A DNA stretch of 64,000 nucleotides, from assembly GCA_019321725.1 (NCBI GenBank), contig CM033116.1, positions 4,708,642 through 4,772,641 of the forward strand, in the 5' to 3' direction. The DNA is from Paulownia fortunei. Its lineage: Eukaryota; Streptophyta; Magnoliopsida; Lamiales; Paulowniaceae. Of this stretch, positions 1-13,186 are shown piece by piece. Below the pieces are notes generated by a model. The model was given only the letters and a program-made list of their open reading frames with translations, had not been told where the DNA came from and did not search any database. Made by a program: the position numbers and the translations under genes. Each line of letters opens with the position of its first letter. Position 1 is the stretch's first letter.

Positions 1-1120
1 ACTGTGAGCCCATCATGAATTTGCTCATTATTACACGTGTCAAGTGGGCACCGGGACATTGGGTATTCATAATGCCACCAAGGCATCTATACGTATAATT
101 TTTTTTTATAATTCAAGTATCCAAATTAATTTTGAAAGACAATGACTTTTTTTATGATTCATCCTTAAAGTAAATTTATAATGTAATAATAGCTTATACA
201 CATTCGATGTGGATACCTGGTACCCTACTTTTGAAAATTCACAAAAAAATTTTATATTTCAGAATAAATGATGCCTTTCATGATCGTACGAGGGTTGGAA
301 AACCCTTCATGAAATTCATCTTATACTTTTTCATTGTGTCACCTCTGTTGAGCAAATAAATTTTATAAAAAATTATTTCTTGTACTTAAACAGAGGGATA
401 AGTATACTAGTATAGAATATAATCCTGTGTGTGCGGATTTGAAGAGTTCCCATGAAAAGAACGAAGAAAAAGAACAAAGAGGGAGGAATTTTATAAGGCT
501 TATAAAATTGGAAAATGTTGTTACAAACTAGAAAAATTGATAGAGTTGCACACAAATATTAATGCAATTCGAATTTTTTATTTTAATTTTATATTTCATT
601 TCATTTTATATATCATAAATGCATTATCAAAATATATAAAATATCTCTTTAAATATGATTTAACGTGAATCATATATATCTAATTAGAAAAATACGAAAT
701 AAAATAATAAATTAGAACAAAAAAATTTAAAGTTATATCAATAATGTTTCCCATGTTAGTAGTAATTCCCATGATTTTATAAATATATAATTATAATATA
801 CGTGATATTACAAAATATTCTTACGTGATTTACAAATATATTGTAATAATCATATTATAAGAATTAATTTTTATACTACTCAAAAATTTTAATTATAATA
901 ATATATTGCATATACCAAAGCTATTTAATTTCTTGAAGCTCTACATATTTTGATTAATCCAAGTTGAAATCCAAAAATCATGACAATGTGACGAGGAAGA
1001 AGTTTTAAGGGCCTAGCAAGTTAAATTTAAACTCCCAATTTGATTAGTGTTATGCCAAAAATTACAAAAGAAAAAAAGAAGCCAAAAAAAAAAAAAAAAG
1101 TGAGCTGAAATGACATGATG
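1..1120. other. AT-rich intergenic DNA upstream of the NAT gene
   Basis: No coding pattern is supported on either strand; only short AT-driven open frames occur. There are A/T homopolymers and degenerate AT repeats but no repeat family I can name. The right end grades into the promoter and leader of the NAT gene. Confidence 0.6.
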
Positions 1121-1176
1121 TTATCAGACGAACAGAGTACCAAACGCGGTTGCCCGACTCCACGCCCCTTGTCTCA

Positions 1177-1208
<32 letters not shown>

Positions 1209-1220
1209 GCGCGCGCGCAC
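1177..1220. repeat. Compound (TC)n-(AC)n-(GC)n microsatellite in NAT leader or proximal promoter
   Basis: A run of TC dinucleotides passes directly into AC and then GC dinucleotides, ending about 220 bp before the NAT start codon. CT-rich tracts are common near plant transcription starts, and alternating purine-pyrimidine CA/CG DNA can adopt Z-form. Whether it is transcribed is not known. Confidence 0.85.
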
Positions 1221-1317
1221 TAACTTCACCCCCTCATTACACTTTTCACACACACAGTACACACACTAAAAGCTTCAGATCTTTTCCGCACACGCTCTCT
1301 CGCTCTAAGCTTTTCTT

Positions 1318-1326
1318 AAACCCTAA
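1318..1326 (+). promoter_or_regulatory. Telo-box-like motif AAACCCTAA
   Basis: AAACCCTAA lies about 110 bp before the NAT start codon, inside CT-rich leader-like sequence. In plants this motif near the 5' end is associated with genes active in dividing cells. The match is exact, but a 9-mer can occur by chance. Confidence 0.35.
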
Positions 1327-1395
1327 CAATTAGTTCAGATCTACTTCCCACATTCACATTTCCACATTATTTGTGTTTATTAATTTTTGTACTTG

Positions 1396-1419
1396 ATGGC
1401 TGCACTTACGCATTTCTAG
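1396..1419 (+). promoter_or_regulatory. Possible short upstream ORF of the NAT gene
   Basis: An ATG at 1396 opens a seven-codon frame ending in TAG at 1417-1419, 18 bp before the main ATG at 1438. If it lies in the mature leader it could reduce translation of the main frame. A leader intron could remove it; that cannot be judged from sequence alone. Confidence 0.3.
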
Positions 1420-1437
1420 TGTGTTAGCTTTTAGTAA

Positions 1438-4400
1438 ATGGCGAGCTCCGACCCTAGTAAGAAGCCTCGACCCGGCCCATGGCCACCCGCGCCCGACTCC
1501 GTCGCAATGCCGCCTTCTTCCTGGGCTAAGCGCACCGGATTCCGCCCTAAATTCTCCGGCGAGACCAATGCCGGCGATTCCAGCCAAATTACCACTTTAC
1601 CCCTGCCCCAACCCCCGGCCCAGGCGCAGGCTAAGCCCAGACAACCCGATACTAACCTAGACCTTGAAGCCGGGCGCCCGAGACCAGGCCCTACGCCCAA
1701 TGGAGAGCCTGCGGTTGCGAGGGATAGGGAGAAGGAGAAGGAGAAGGAGCAGACGCCGCCAGTGAGGAAGCGGAGGGACTCCGATGGGGGCAAGAATTCG
1801 GGCCCAAATGGGCAGCCAGCGGCGGGGGAGGGAAGTCAGAGGGCGGTGAGGTATGAGGAGGCTGCCACGGTGGATGTGCTGCCACAAATGGTGGTGGATG
1901 ATGATGGGTTTTTGGCCAGGCATTCGCATATGAAATACGAGCTTAGAGATACTCCTGGTCTTGGTGAGCTTTTTATTTTTGTGAATTAGTTTTGCATGAA
2001 GTCTCGATGCGTTGCTAGGATATTCAAGCTCTTGATGATGCAATATTAGTGTCGGGAAGATGAAGCATTCAATTTGTTTTTGGTGGTTAAGTTATGATGA
2101 AATGAGTTGAATCTCTAATCAAGTTAGATTATGGGTTTAATTGGTTTATTGCTTATTGAGTAATTGCATTGACTAAATTTTACTTTAAAAAGTTACGGTT
2201 CTTCTTGTCTGTATTGCCTTGTATTATTTGATCCCTATGTACCATTGATGATTACTATTCGTGAATAAGTTTGGAGACTGTTTAAATAATAGCTATTGCT
2301 CTTTGTTGTTATTTCAGTTCCCATTGGTCTCTATGGATTTCAACATTATGTTTCTATGTTGGGTTCATTGATACTAATACCACTCGTGATCGTTCCAGCA
2401 ATGGGTGGCAACTATGTGAGCACTTGTAATTCATTTTTTATTTACTTTTACCAAGCATTCTCTTATTTTTTTGAACTCTTTTCCAGATAAGTTGAACTAA
2501 TGGAAGTCATTTTGTAGGAAGACACAGCAAATGTGGTTTCCACTGTGCTATTCATGTCAGGAGTTACAACACTTCTACATACATCATTTGGATCAAGATT
2601 GCCCTTGATACAGGGGCCTTCATTTGTTTATCTTGCCCCTGCTCTCGCAATTATCAACTCTCCTGAATTTTTGGGGCTAAATGGAAATGTATGTATTTAG
2701 ACTTGCTGTGGCTTCATGTACCTTTGTTTTCTTATTATTGTGATTTGTGGGAAAAAGACTGTGTTTTGAATGGCCTAAAGTTTACCTGTTGGGTGTCGAT
2801 GATATACTTCGTATTAAAGTTGAAAATTATTTTGTGCTTTTAATTTTTATGTTTACTGAATGTGTTTAGCAAGTTACTCTCTAAAAGTTATGTTTGAAGA
2901 AAAAAATCTTATCGCATGCATCTCCTAGGATCTTAAATAAATCTGGTTAACCATGTAGTCTACCCTAATGTGTAGGGAGCCATTTATGTTTATGTTTGAT
3001 ATATCAGGATTAACATTTTGTGTTGTTTAGTATTGCTAGTGTCATGTTAAGTTTTGATCTGATAAATGGATCATGAATGCTGAAAGAAGGCATGTTGCTC
3101 TGATTGATGTGATAAAGGTACATTTGATGAAACTAATGTATGTTGACACATGATCCAATAGCTGAAACTCAGGACTTAGTTATGCTTGATGTCATTTGGG
3201 AATAGTTTGAGGGCTAGTTTAACTTTGTTTTATGTGCTGGTGCTGTTATAAGTTCTAGAGATTAAATTAGACTTCTATGCTTGGGGACAAAAACTGAAAG
3301 GATGTCACAGACAAAGCACTGCCTGGAATGCAAAACTCAGACAGTGTGCCAAAGTGATAACCATTCAGTTTCGTCCTGATAATAACCTTGGTTGGTTTTT
3401 TGTTGACTTTCCCCAAGAATATAAAGTAGTAAAACTTTTGGTTAAATAAAAGTTTCCTATAAATTGAAGCATTTTTACAAGAATTTTGACTCAGATTTGT
3501 GAAGTGCTAAAACATTGTCTGACCGTTGTTGCCCTGTGTTCGGCAACTGTAATAATTTTTACTATCTGGTTGTTTGGTGTACTTTCTTAACTGAAAGTGT
3601 TCTTTGAAATGGCAGAACTTCAAGCATATAATGAAAGAGCTACAGGGGGCTATAATTATTGGTTCAGCTTTCCAAGCCTTCATGGGATACAGTGGTTTGA
3701 TGACAATACTACTAAGGTATAGGCAGAATTTCTCAAACATTTTTGAAAACAACTTAATCTCTTCTGATTGACTGCTATCCTCCTTTTCCAATTTCGTATG
3801 GAATTTTTTCAGAATTGAATGGTTTGGAGATAAAATTGTCATTATGTTACTTTTGAGAATTAATTTGATTTTCACATGGTTTTTTAGAATCTAATTTTGT
3901 CTATAATATTTTGGAAGATATTTTGTAGGAAATTTGGATTTAGTGTAAGATGGGTAAACTTTTCATGTTCAATTAACATAATCATATTAAACCCGTTGAT
4001 TTCTGGGTTGAACAAGCATTCATCATGTTAGTAGCTACCATCTCTTAGTTGTTCTGCCCAAGAGGGTAACCTATGCAATTGAAAAAACTGCAAAAGAGGA
4101 AGATGGTTTGAACAATGATAACATCAAAGGATACACATTTATCGAACAAAATTTGTTGTGATGTCTCTGGTGAAAGTGGTTATGGTACAATACCTCACGG
4201 GAAGCTTTCAATCCCCCAAAAAAGACCTATGGACCCCTCCTTGCTCTTGTATGCCTCATCAGTGGAAATTAGTAGGAGGTAAGTGAATTTTCAACACTTA
4301 ATACGAGTTGTATCTCTTTTCTCACTCACTTTTGAGTGAAAAAGTTAGTGTGGCTACCATTAGAAGTAAATATAATCACATGAATCAACCAGAAACTAAT

Positions 4401-7400
4401 GACAAAGTCCACTGTTTTTGGATAAGTGGGAGAAAGAACTAATAGATATTTAATGTGATGCCTTTAGTGGAAGTTGAACCCAGGACTATGTCCTGGGTTA
4501 ATCCTGGGTTAATCTTACCACTCGAGTTGGTGTCACTGGCTGTTTCAACTTTGATGAACAGAAATATATGGGTATTTGGAAAGGCCTAGAGTTCTCTACA
4601 TTATCACTCTTTAATGCTTATTTTCAATTGCCATGAATAACAAGAAAATTTTAGAAAAATAGCTAAATTTGTGATATTGACATGTAAAATTTTCAAGTCT
4701 ACTCGAGCTTTTTGATCTGATATTTGTCTAAATTGTTGTAGGTGGTGTAAACTGTAAACATCTTTTAAGCAACCCTTGATTACTGCCTATCATCCTAAGT
4801 AGCGATTTGCATATTTGTTTCACCTTGTGAACCAAAGATTAGGCAATATTGGCCCTTCCAATTGTGCCTTTTATTTCCACCCCTTTTGCTTGCCTCCCCG
4901 TTTCAAAACAATATCTTGGATTGAGCAATTTCACTTGTAACACTAATGCAGAACAGATAAAGGGGGGCATAAGCTCATGCGCTACATGAAAATTAATATT
5001 TTCATGTCTATACATCCTGGACGGACAATCACTAGTTAGACTGTCCCAGTATAATTCCCATGGAAGAAAGGATTGAGCATTTATAGTTAAGCTTTGAGTT
5101 GACATCATAACTGTCAAGCATAAATCCTGATATTTCAAAATCAAGTAATTTCAGCTTTTGGATGGTCTGGATTGTGGTCTGTGAGAAAAAGAAAGATTGA
5201 TTTCCTGCCTAAATTTGAAGAGAATGAATATAATTTATTAATGCAGCTAGATGAGTTGAGCTGTAATGATAGAAGAATGATAAGAGCGGGTTGGAGTTAA
5301 AATCATACCTACTAGGCATCTATTAATCCTGAACTTACTGCATAATTATTGTTTGTTGCCTTGTCAGCTTCTGGGTGGTCAGGATTGTCATCTGTGAGGA
5401 AATGACTTGATTTCCTACCTAAAGTCTATGATTGAAGATAATAAATTGTAATTTATGAATTCAGCCAAAAAGTGAATTGTAATGATAGTGGATTTGTAAA
5501 AACAATGTAGCGTAAGAATATTATGTGAACTTGAGGGTCTTATGCTAGTGTGCTCTCTCTAATTTCTCATTTGTGTACCCTTCTATTATTCTTACTAGGA
5601 CAGGTCTGCTCTCTCTAATTTCTCATGTGTGTACCCGTCTATTAATCTTACTAGGACAGTGTACTAATGAAATGTTGTGATTGCTCAAAATATTTTACAT
5701 TATTTTAGACTATTTGAAGATTCTAATTTGAATCTACTAATAGTATTACATTTATATATGATCCATGATCTGTGGTCCCAAATCATAATCAGTGACTTTT
5801 AGGAGTGGCAAAAACCAAGACAAGTTGTCAAACTATCATTACTTTGACTAGTATATTAAGCTACCTCAGTTGGGCATCTGATGTCTAACCTTTTTATTGG
5901 TAAGGTGAGATTTTTTTATTACCCAAGGAATAAAATACAACTAAGATTACAAATTCAACATATAATCGACACTGATGTTCTACGGCATCACTAGCAACAT
6001 CTCACATCGGATCAACTCACAACCAGTCACCAGTTTCAAGCTACATCAAGTTAAAAACAACCATGTCATTTGCAGCTATAAAGATGGGTAGTTAAGTATC
6101 GACCTTTCTTTTTTTAATGAATGGCCAAGATCCACTCATTTATTGCAGCTTTGACCTTTAAATGTATTGTTGGTTACTCGTAAAGGTGAACAACTACAAC
6201 CGACATTTTTTCATTAATGAACCTCTTCTCTTTCATGTAGTATATACCTCTCCCTCCTTTTATTGAATGAAGCCCTACAGTTTCTCTTTCTTTTAAAAAA
6301 GTGGCTGTTCTAGCTGTCTGCCTTCATGGGTTAACAATGATAAGTTCTATCATCAAAGAGTCAGAGTTAATATGAATGAATATTTGTGTTTCCTGCAAGT
6401 TATGTCCCATCAATACTGCTGTTTGGAATTTGATGTAAAATGACCAATTGATTGCTTTCAGTTTCAAAAAATACATTCAAAATCAATGACAATATTGCAT
6501 GGCCATCTTCAAGATAATTCAACATAAATAGAAAAGGATAGATCTTATGTGTCCTTAAGAGTCTCGGACATCACATAACCGACTACTAGTAAAACATTCA
6601 ATAGTATCATTTGTTTGAGTATTTTTGTTGATGTTTTGCAGTATTTTGCAGTAAATTGTTAAAAAAAATCCTTTGGGAGGATTGAATCCTATCAATGTGC
6701 GCTACTTCTTAAATGTTGAGGGAGTAATTTCAGTGACTTAGTTCATGAAAAAGGACAGTATTTGATTTAATTACACGCCATAAGTAAGATGCTCTCCACG
6801 AGTGCAAATTTTGTTGATTTAATATCTTCATTAAAGTACAATGGATTCATTTGGATCAAATGCTGCCAAAAGAAATAATTTAGGTCTTAATGTGAAACAC
6901 TAATTATGTCGCCTGTACTTTTAACCATCACCATTTTTCCATATCCCAATTAATATTTCTCCAAATGTAACTGATTTGAGGTGGCATTGTTAATTCATAT
7001 GTGCATCAATGCCATTTCTTGAATCTGGAATCATATTTGAGTCCTTATCCCATGAGTTATCTTTGTTTACTTGCAGTAAAATACTTTGATTAGTTTTCAC
7101 TTGTGCAAGTAATCCATTTTCAATTATGATAGCATACCTTTACATGGATATGTGCCAGAATTGCACTCAATGAAAGCATCGTAGTGCTTGCACATTTCTT
7201 CTTGTCCTCTTTATTCCCCAAGATTGGGTTTCCAACCTTCTATTGAAGTTTTTACTGTTATTCGTGGAAGAGTAAAATGGCAAAAATCACAACTCATCTC
7301 CAGTTTGTTTTTCCTACTCCTTTTCACTTTTTCAGGTTGATTAATCCAGTTGTTGTTTCCCCTACTATCGCTGCCATTGGACTTTCTTTCTACAGCTATG

Positions 7401-10128
7401 GCTTTCCAAGAGTCGGCACCTGTATTGAAATCGGTGTGGTGCAGATATTATTAGTTATTATCTTTTCCCTAGTAAGTTATACAACCTATTTCTGATTACT
7501 TTTTTACTGAAGGATTTTTTTTTTCCTGTTATATATTGTAAGGGTTAGCATCTGCTGCTTCTTAGAAATGGGGTACAGAATTGGTTTTGTAATTCTTACA
7601 GGTTTGGAATTATATCATGCCGCAATTTTTGTGACTCCTTGCTTTTTTTGCAGTACCTTCGTAAAATTTCAGTTTTGGGTCATCGTATATTTCTAATTTA
7701 CGCGGTAAGTTTATGTTTTTGATTGTATATGCTGGTGTTGCTGACAATTTTTAGCATAGATCTTCAATGTGACTTTGGCTTGTGTAAAACTAGGTTCCAC
7801 TTGGTCTTGTTATTACATGGGCTACAGCCTTCCTTCTGACTGAAGCTGGCGTATATAGCTACAAAGGTTGTGATGTAAACATACCTGCCTCAAATATAAT
7901 ATCTGATCATTGCAGAAGGCATGTTTCAAGGATGAAGAATTGTCGAGTTGATACGTCTCATGCGTTGAGATCTTCGCCATGGTTTAGATTTCCCTACCCG
8001 TTGCAATGGGGCACACCAGTCTTTCACTGGAAGATGGCCCTCGTAATGTGTGTGGTGTCTATAATCTCATCAGTAGATTCAGTGAGTCCGCACTATTTTC
8101 CTCTTGTTTTACATTGCTGTCTAATATTCTTTGCTGTTCATCAAGTATCCTTTTCTTTCAACTGTTTAAGCCCCGTTTGCATGTAGAGCCCCACTGGTTT
8201 TAGTGTGGTCATTAAACCTACTAAGAACTGGAAAAATGGTATAGTGCAAGTGTATCTTCCAAAACTTCTGTGATTTTTGCCAGTAATCCCATCGCTTGGT
8301 ATTAAAAAGTTATAAGATTCAATTTGTTCTTTAGACTGACCACTAAAGGAAAGAAGTTAAAAACGGGCCATAAAAGTAGGGGTCATCTTCTTAAATCCTC
8401 CACGTGTGAATATTGTTTGGGCATATCATATGGCTAAAATTCAGTCCACATTCCAAACACAAAGGAATTTGCTTCTCACCATGATCTTTATTTTCTGATC
8501 TAAAGAAATGGTGGCTAATGAAAAGCATAGTGGTCAAGAGAGTAAACTTGATAAACACCTTTACACTGTAGTTCGCTTTATAATTATTATTGGTAACAGT
8601 AGTTACTTCTTCAATTTTGCTATTATTAATTATTGTTGTTATTGTAGTTGTTATATATATCTTTGGGATTGCTGTTATTATCTCAACCTCGATATTATGC
8701 TAAACCTTCCCAAACTTTCAGGATGATTTATTTAAATCATACGTCTAGCAGTGGGAGGTCTGAGGGTTCTACATGATTCATTTTAGGATGATATTATTAT
8801 CTCTTTGCTTTTTGTTCTGTTGTTATACAAAAGCCTATTCTATTTATTTCCCTCTCCGAAACCTTGATAGGCTGAGGAACACCAGAATTCTAAAACTTAC
8901 AAGTTATGCCAAATTTTCAGTTGTTCCTTTGAATATAAACATCTGGTTTACTCTCATTTATGTTGTGTTTTTATGACTTACTGTAGACTGATGAGTGAGT
9001 GTATAGTACATTCATTCGAGGAGCACAACTAATGCACACTTTAATGCTGGCTATCAAACTTTTTTTTGTTAGAATTTTGATTGATATGTTCTTTTTCCTA
9101 ATTTCTAGGTCGGTTCATATCATGCATCATCACTATTGGTGGCATCTAGACCTCCCACACCTGGTGTTGTAAGTCGAGGAATTGGTCTTGAAGGTCTTTC
9201 TAGCATTTTGGCTGGTCTGTGGGGCATGGGAACTGGCTCCACAACTCTGACTGAGAATGTGCACACCATTGCTGTTACTAAAGTGGGAAGCCGCAGAGCA
9301 GTAGAATTGGGTGGATGTGCATTGATTGCCCTATCTCTTATAGGTGTGTTTCCATATTGGCTATTGCGTAGATACTGTAAATAAGGACCCTTTGCTATAG
9401 CAGCAAATATGTGTTCTAGTTGACCGCTTTTGGCTCTTCAGATTTTGCTTAGAATAGGATTTATTATTTAGCCGAAGGTCTTCAGATTCCTCTTGATGCT
9501 TTTTGAGTTTTGAGTGGTGCATCTTTTTTTTGTCATGCTGCCAGGTAAAGTTGGGGGGTTTATTGCATCAATACCTGAAGTCATGGTTGCAGCTCTATTG
9601 TGCTTTATGTGGGCAATGCTTACAGCATTGGGCCTGTCAAATTTACGTTATAGCGAAGCAGGGAGTTCAAGGAACATTATCATCGTTGGCCTGTCTTTGT
9701 TCTTTTCCTTGTCAATACCAGCTTATTTTGAGCAGTATGGAATTTCTTCAAACACGAACTTATCTGTTCCAAGTTACTTCCAGCCATACATTGTTGCTTC
9801 TCATGGCCCTATTAACACCAAATCTGAAGAGGTATGCCTTTTTTTGCTTTCTTGCAGGCTAATTCATAAGTATTTGTTCTAATGATCCCTTTATCTCATG
9901 TGGCAGCTAAACTATGCTCTCAATACATTGTTGTCACTTCACATGGTAATAGCATTCCTAGTAGCTGTTATACTTGATAACACAGTACCTGGCAGTCGAC
10001 AGGAACGCGGGGTGTATGTCTGGTCTGAACCTGAGGCTGCTAGAAGGGAGCCTGATGTATCTAAGGACTACGGGCTACCATTTAGAGTTGGCAAACTTTT
10101 CAGATGGGTAAAGTGGGTTGGGCTGTAG
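1438..10128 (+). CDS. NAT12: Nucleobase-ascorbate transporter, NAT11/NAT12 type (10 exons)
   Basis: A membrane permease of the NAT/NCS2 family with about 12 transmembrane helices. Family members move nucleobases or ascorbate, but the substrate of the plant NAT11/12 branch is not settled. Coding exons by splice site and frame: 1438-1963, 2318-2415, 2518-2688, 3616-3716, 7336-7471, 7654-7704, 7794-8081, 9109-9343, 9545-9831, 9907-10128. All introns are GT-AG; the sum is 2115 nt, 704 residues, with no frame break. Residues 1-170 are a Pro-, Lys- and Glu-rich cytosolic extension typical of this branch. The QH pair of helix 1 is at Q184-H185. The family signature reads ENVHTIAVTK (about 506-515), with E in place of the Q seen in many NATs. 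The C-terminus ends FRWVKWVG plus Leu. The start was chosen because it gives the family N-terminus (MPPSSWAKRTGFRPKFSGE at residues 24-42). NAT11 is the alternative assignment. Confidence 0.95.
5149..5490 (+). repeat. Diverged direct duplication of about 125 bp in intron 4
   Basis: The segment at about 5149-5270 is repeated at about 5366-5490. Shared blocks include GGTCTGGATTG versus GGTCAGGATTG, TTGATTTCCTGCCTAAA versus TTGATTTCCTACCTAAA, and the end TGTAATGATAG. Spacing and substitutions indicate an old event. Confidence 0.6.
5551..5659 (+). repeat. Tandem duplication, 56 bp period, in intron 4
   Basis: Two adjacent near-identical units (5551-5606 and 5607-5659) both start TGCTCTCTCTAATTTCTCAT and end CTTACTAGGACAG, with only a few substitutions. 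This is a recent local tandem duplication. Confidence 0.85.
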
Positions 10129-10690
10129 GAATAATGTGTCAATTCTTTGGTGGTGCTAATATTAAAGTTTTCGGGCTCCTTGGAAGCTATCTGTTGGGGA
10201 AAGATCATCCGATTCCATCTGGTATAGAGAGATCATGCAGAAGCTTCTATGGTGTGCTTTTCATTGGACAGTGCTGTTCTTTACCTAACACATTGGGATT
10301 GTGGAAGTACAGGTCTTATAGATGAGTTGTTTTGTGTACATTGCAGAATCTTATCCTTCACATTGTTTCTTCTTAATTTTTTTATTTTATTTTATTTTTT
10401 TGGTGGGTGAGGGGGTGGGGTGGGTGAGGGGTTGAAGTGAAGCACAGTGGCGGAACATGGTGGGAAATGTGTCCAGTGTTGTAATGTTAAAATTGTAAAC
10501 CATGTATGTATATTTGAGTTAAAAAATGGCCATTGGACTCCATTTTCCGTCTTCGCTTCAATACTGTCAAATTTTCGAGCATTCTCTGTGTGTGTGTGTG
10601 TTTATGTCTATCTATATATGTGTATGTATATGTATATGTATATGTGTGTGTGGGTGTGTGTGTGGGTGTGTGTGTGGGTGTGTGTGAAAC
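10129..10690 (+). other. NAT 3' untranslated region with TG-rich microsatellite
   Basis: Non-coding sequence after the TAG at 10126-10128. It holds a T-rich stretch, a GGGTG-rich patch near 10400-10430 and, at 10586-10686, a TG/TATG/TGGG microsatellite. The true polyadenylation site cannot be fixed. Open frames across the microsatellite are artefacts of its composition. Confidence 0.6.
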
Positions 10691-12020
10691 TCATTTGTTT
10701 CTGAAATAGCAAATCTACCTATAGCAATTTATACGTGGAAGTTGCATTCTCCCAGCAGTAATCATCGATCAAGACAATTTGAAAAGCTGTGTGCTGATTT
10801 TGAAAAGAAATTCTTGGAATTCAATTTTAATTAGGGGACAATGTGTTTTTCAAGTTCGTATAGTCCGTGACTACAGCCATAGTCATAGCTTTAGTTTCTT
10901 TCCTGAGTTGATTGTTGCTACTACTTTTTGCATAGTATAATATGTCGTTCAAACGATCTCAACCCTAAATTTATACACTCAAATACAACCCCTAAATTTG
11001 TAGACACTACAAAGGCGTTTGATAAATGTTGCACAATATATGTTAAAAAAAATAAATTGATTTAAGATTCAAAGTTTTATTCAAAATATTGATTTCATTT
11101 ACGTGCATTCTTTTCTATGTAGCTAAGCAAATTGGCATGCTCCCCTATCACTCTCATATTATTTTGACTCCTTAGCTACATCTAACACCTGAGGACATAG
11201 TTAAATGGTATTTGACTAAATTTATTTAAAAAAATTTATAAATTCAGGTTAGATCTAATTTAAAAATAAATTATTGAAGTGTTTGGATAATATAAGATTA
11301 TGGGATTTTGAAAATATTAGTAATGAGAATTTTATAATTAAAATTATTAAATTAAAAAAATTATTAAAATAAAATCTTATTTTGAAAATAAGTTACAATC
11401 TCTTTACTTTTTAAAAAATAGCTTATAAGATCTTATCATATTATTTTGATTTTCTAAAAAAATTATCCAACACTTTAACAAATTTTCTAAACTTTCAAAT
11501 ATAATATTTTAAAAACTTAGAATATCAGTCAAATAACATGTTATCAGACGAGACAGGTACATTCATAGGAGGTACATAATTCTGATGTATATTTTAATGT
11601 ATTTTATATGTCTATTTTTCTCACAAGTACAATGTACTTTATTATGTAAAAGATTAGATCATTATTCCCAATACGACATAGAATATATACGAAGAATATA
11701 ACACGTTAAGAAGCCAAAGACGTGGACATGGTACTTTCAAAATGACAATAATGAGCATAGTATTTTGTTTGTTTCTTGGCATTTTTTATTTCTCTCTCAA
11801 TTTATTCGTGTGAAAAGAAGATCTTTCATTCATTAATTTCACGATTTTATGACCCACAAACGTGACACACATTAAAAATTTAGTGGAATCTTTCTTTTTT
11901 TCCTTTTCAATATGGTTTTTGAACTTTTATCTTTTTTTTTTTTTTTTTTTTCTAATGCATTCTTATAGTCGGATTATTAATACTTTCAAAAACTTATGTA
12001 AGATAATCTCACAAACCAAT
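10691..12020. other. AT-rich intergenic DNA with a possible small MITE
   Basis: No gene seen. At about 11275-11474 the ends AGTGTTTGGATAAT and ATTATCCAACACTT are inverted complements, suggesting a ~200 bp MITE-like element, but no clean target-site duplication was found. The rest is AT-rich with a T-run near 11930-11950. Confidence 0.4.
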
Positions 12021-12830
12021 CCGAATATGAACTTGCAACAAAATAATTTAAAAAATTACGAACCTTTGTCGAAAAAATCTAACAAGTAATTAAGTTGGTG
12101 TCTGAATTTCAAACAAAAATGACATCGGCTCAACAAAATAAAACATTAAAAAGAGTAAAGGAAATTCACTTTAAAATATATTAGTGGCCAAAACGATTGA
12201 ATTCTAACTTGAATTTTGGCTTCTATAGGGCAGGGCCTGTAGTCAATTTTGTGGTATGTGTAATTCCTCTCAAATAAAAAAATATGATAATTGAAAGTTT
12301 GCAAATAAAATCAAATTTATTTATTTATTTTTATATAAATTCTTCCCAAACACATCAACCTCTAGTAACTCTCTTCTTGATGACAATTGCAATTTCTATA
12401 TTGTGGGAGCTCCTATATCATGGACTTGTGCATGTCACTATATTTTACACATCTTTTTTTTTTTTTTAGTCTAAACTGGAATTAAATTCAAAAGTTGGTC
12501 CAAAAATTATAAAATTTGACTTCATATAATAATAATGAGCAATAATTTTTATACACATTAATAGCTATAACATGAATAAGTAAATAAATAATAGTATCAT
12601 ACATGTAGATGGAAGTGATGGGCTCTAGAGCAACAATTTTATTTTAAGTTTTAATTTATTTTATTTTAATCTTTGTATATAACGGTTTCACCTACTTTTC
12701 TTATTGTCGTGTCGGCGGCGTCCACTTGACTCATATCACATTAAATTAAATTGAGAAAAGAGAAATATGTATGTAATAACAGAAAAAGTAGTAGGAGTGG
12801 TAAGAAGAAACAGAACTCATCTGATTTTTA

Positions 12831-13186
12831 GGCAATGTTTGATTAGCATTTGTATTAGTTTGTTGGGAAAAGAATTTGGAACGAAATTAATATTTGGTAT
12901 GTATTTTGGGGGAAATAAATTATACTGTATATGTCATTTTCTATAAGATTTTGTTGGTTGGTACTATCAAATTAGTTTGTTTTTTTAATGTTATAAGTTG
13001 TATTTTTTAATGTAGAAAAAATACATATATTTATAAAGTAAAATTAAACATATAATAATATTAATTTTAGTGGGTCTCATTTTGTTTGGAGAATAAAAAA
13101 TTATATTGGAGGAAAGTATAAAACAAATATGATTAGTTTTTATGGAAAGAATTGAAGAAATTTTCGGATACTAACCAAACATTGCC
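12831..13186. mobile_element. Tourist-like (PIF/Harbinger) MITE with TTA target duplication
   Basis: A 356 bp AT-rich element with inverted ends: GGCAATGTTTGATTAGC at the left, and the complement of GGCAATGTTTGGTTAGT at the right. It is flanked by TTA on both sides (12828-12830 and 13187-13189), the 3 bp duplication usual for PIF/Harbinger MITEs. Copy B of the surrounding duplication, near 18565, reads straight through without it, giving an empty site. It has no coding capacity, so it would have moved with enzymes supplied elsewhere. Confidence 0.85.

Larger units (their letters stand above)
3717..7335 (+). other. Long intron 4 of the NAT gene (3.6 kb)
   Basis: This intron separates the exon ending in the split Arg codon from the exon starting LINPVVV. 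It is far longer than the other nine (roughly 75-1030 bp). Two local duplications are annotated separately. I see no complete transposon or second gene inside. Confidence 0.8.

Noticed and set aside
1431..2043. Minus-strand open frames of 120-128 codons
   Set aside because: Antisense to NAT exon 1 (GC-rich, Lys/Glu/Pro codons); no motifs, no splice context.
10447..10704. 85-codon frame after the NAT gene
   Set aside because: Half of it is translated TG/TATG microsatellite; it lies in the NAT 3' untranslated region.
11275..11474. MITE with AGTGTTTGGATAAT ends
   Set aside because: Ends match, but no target duplication or second copy is visible, so it is only mentioned under the intergenic entry.
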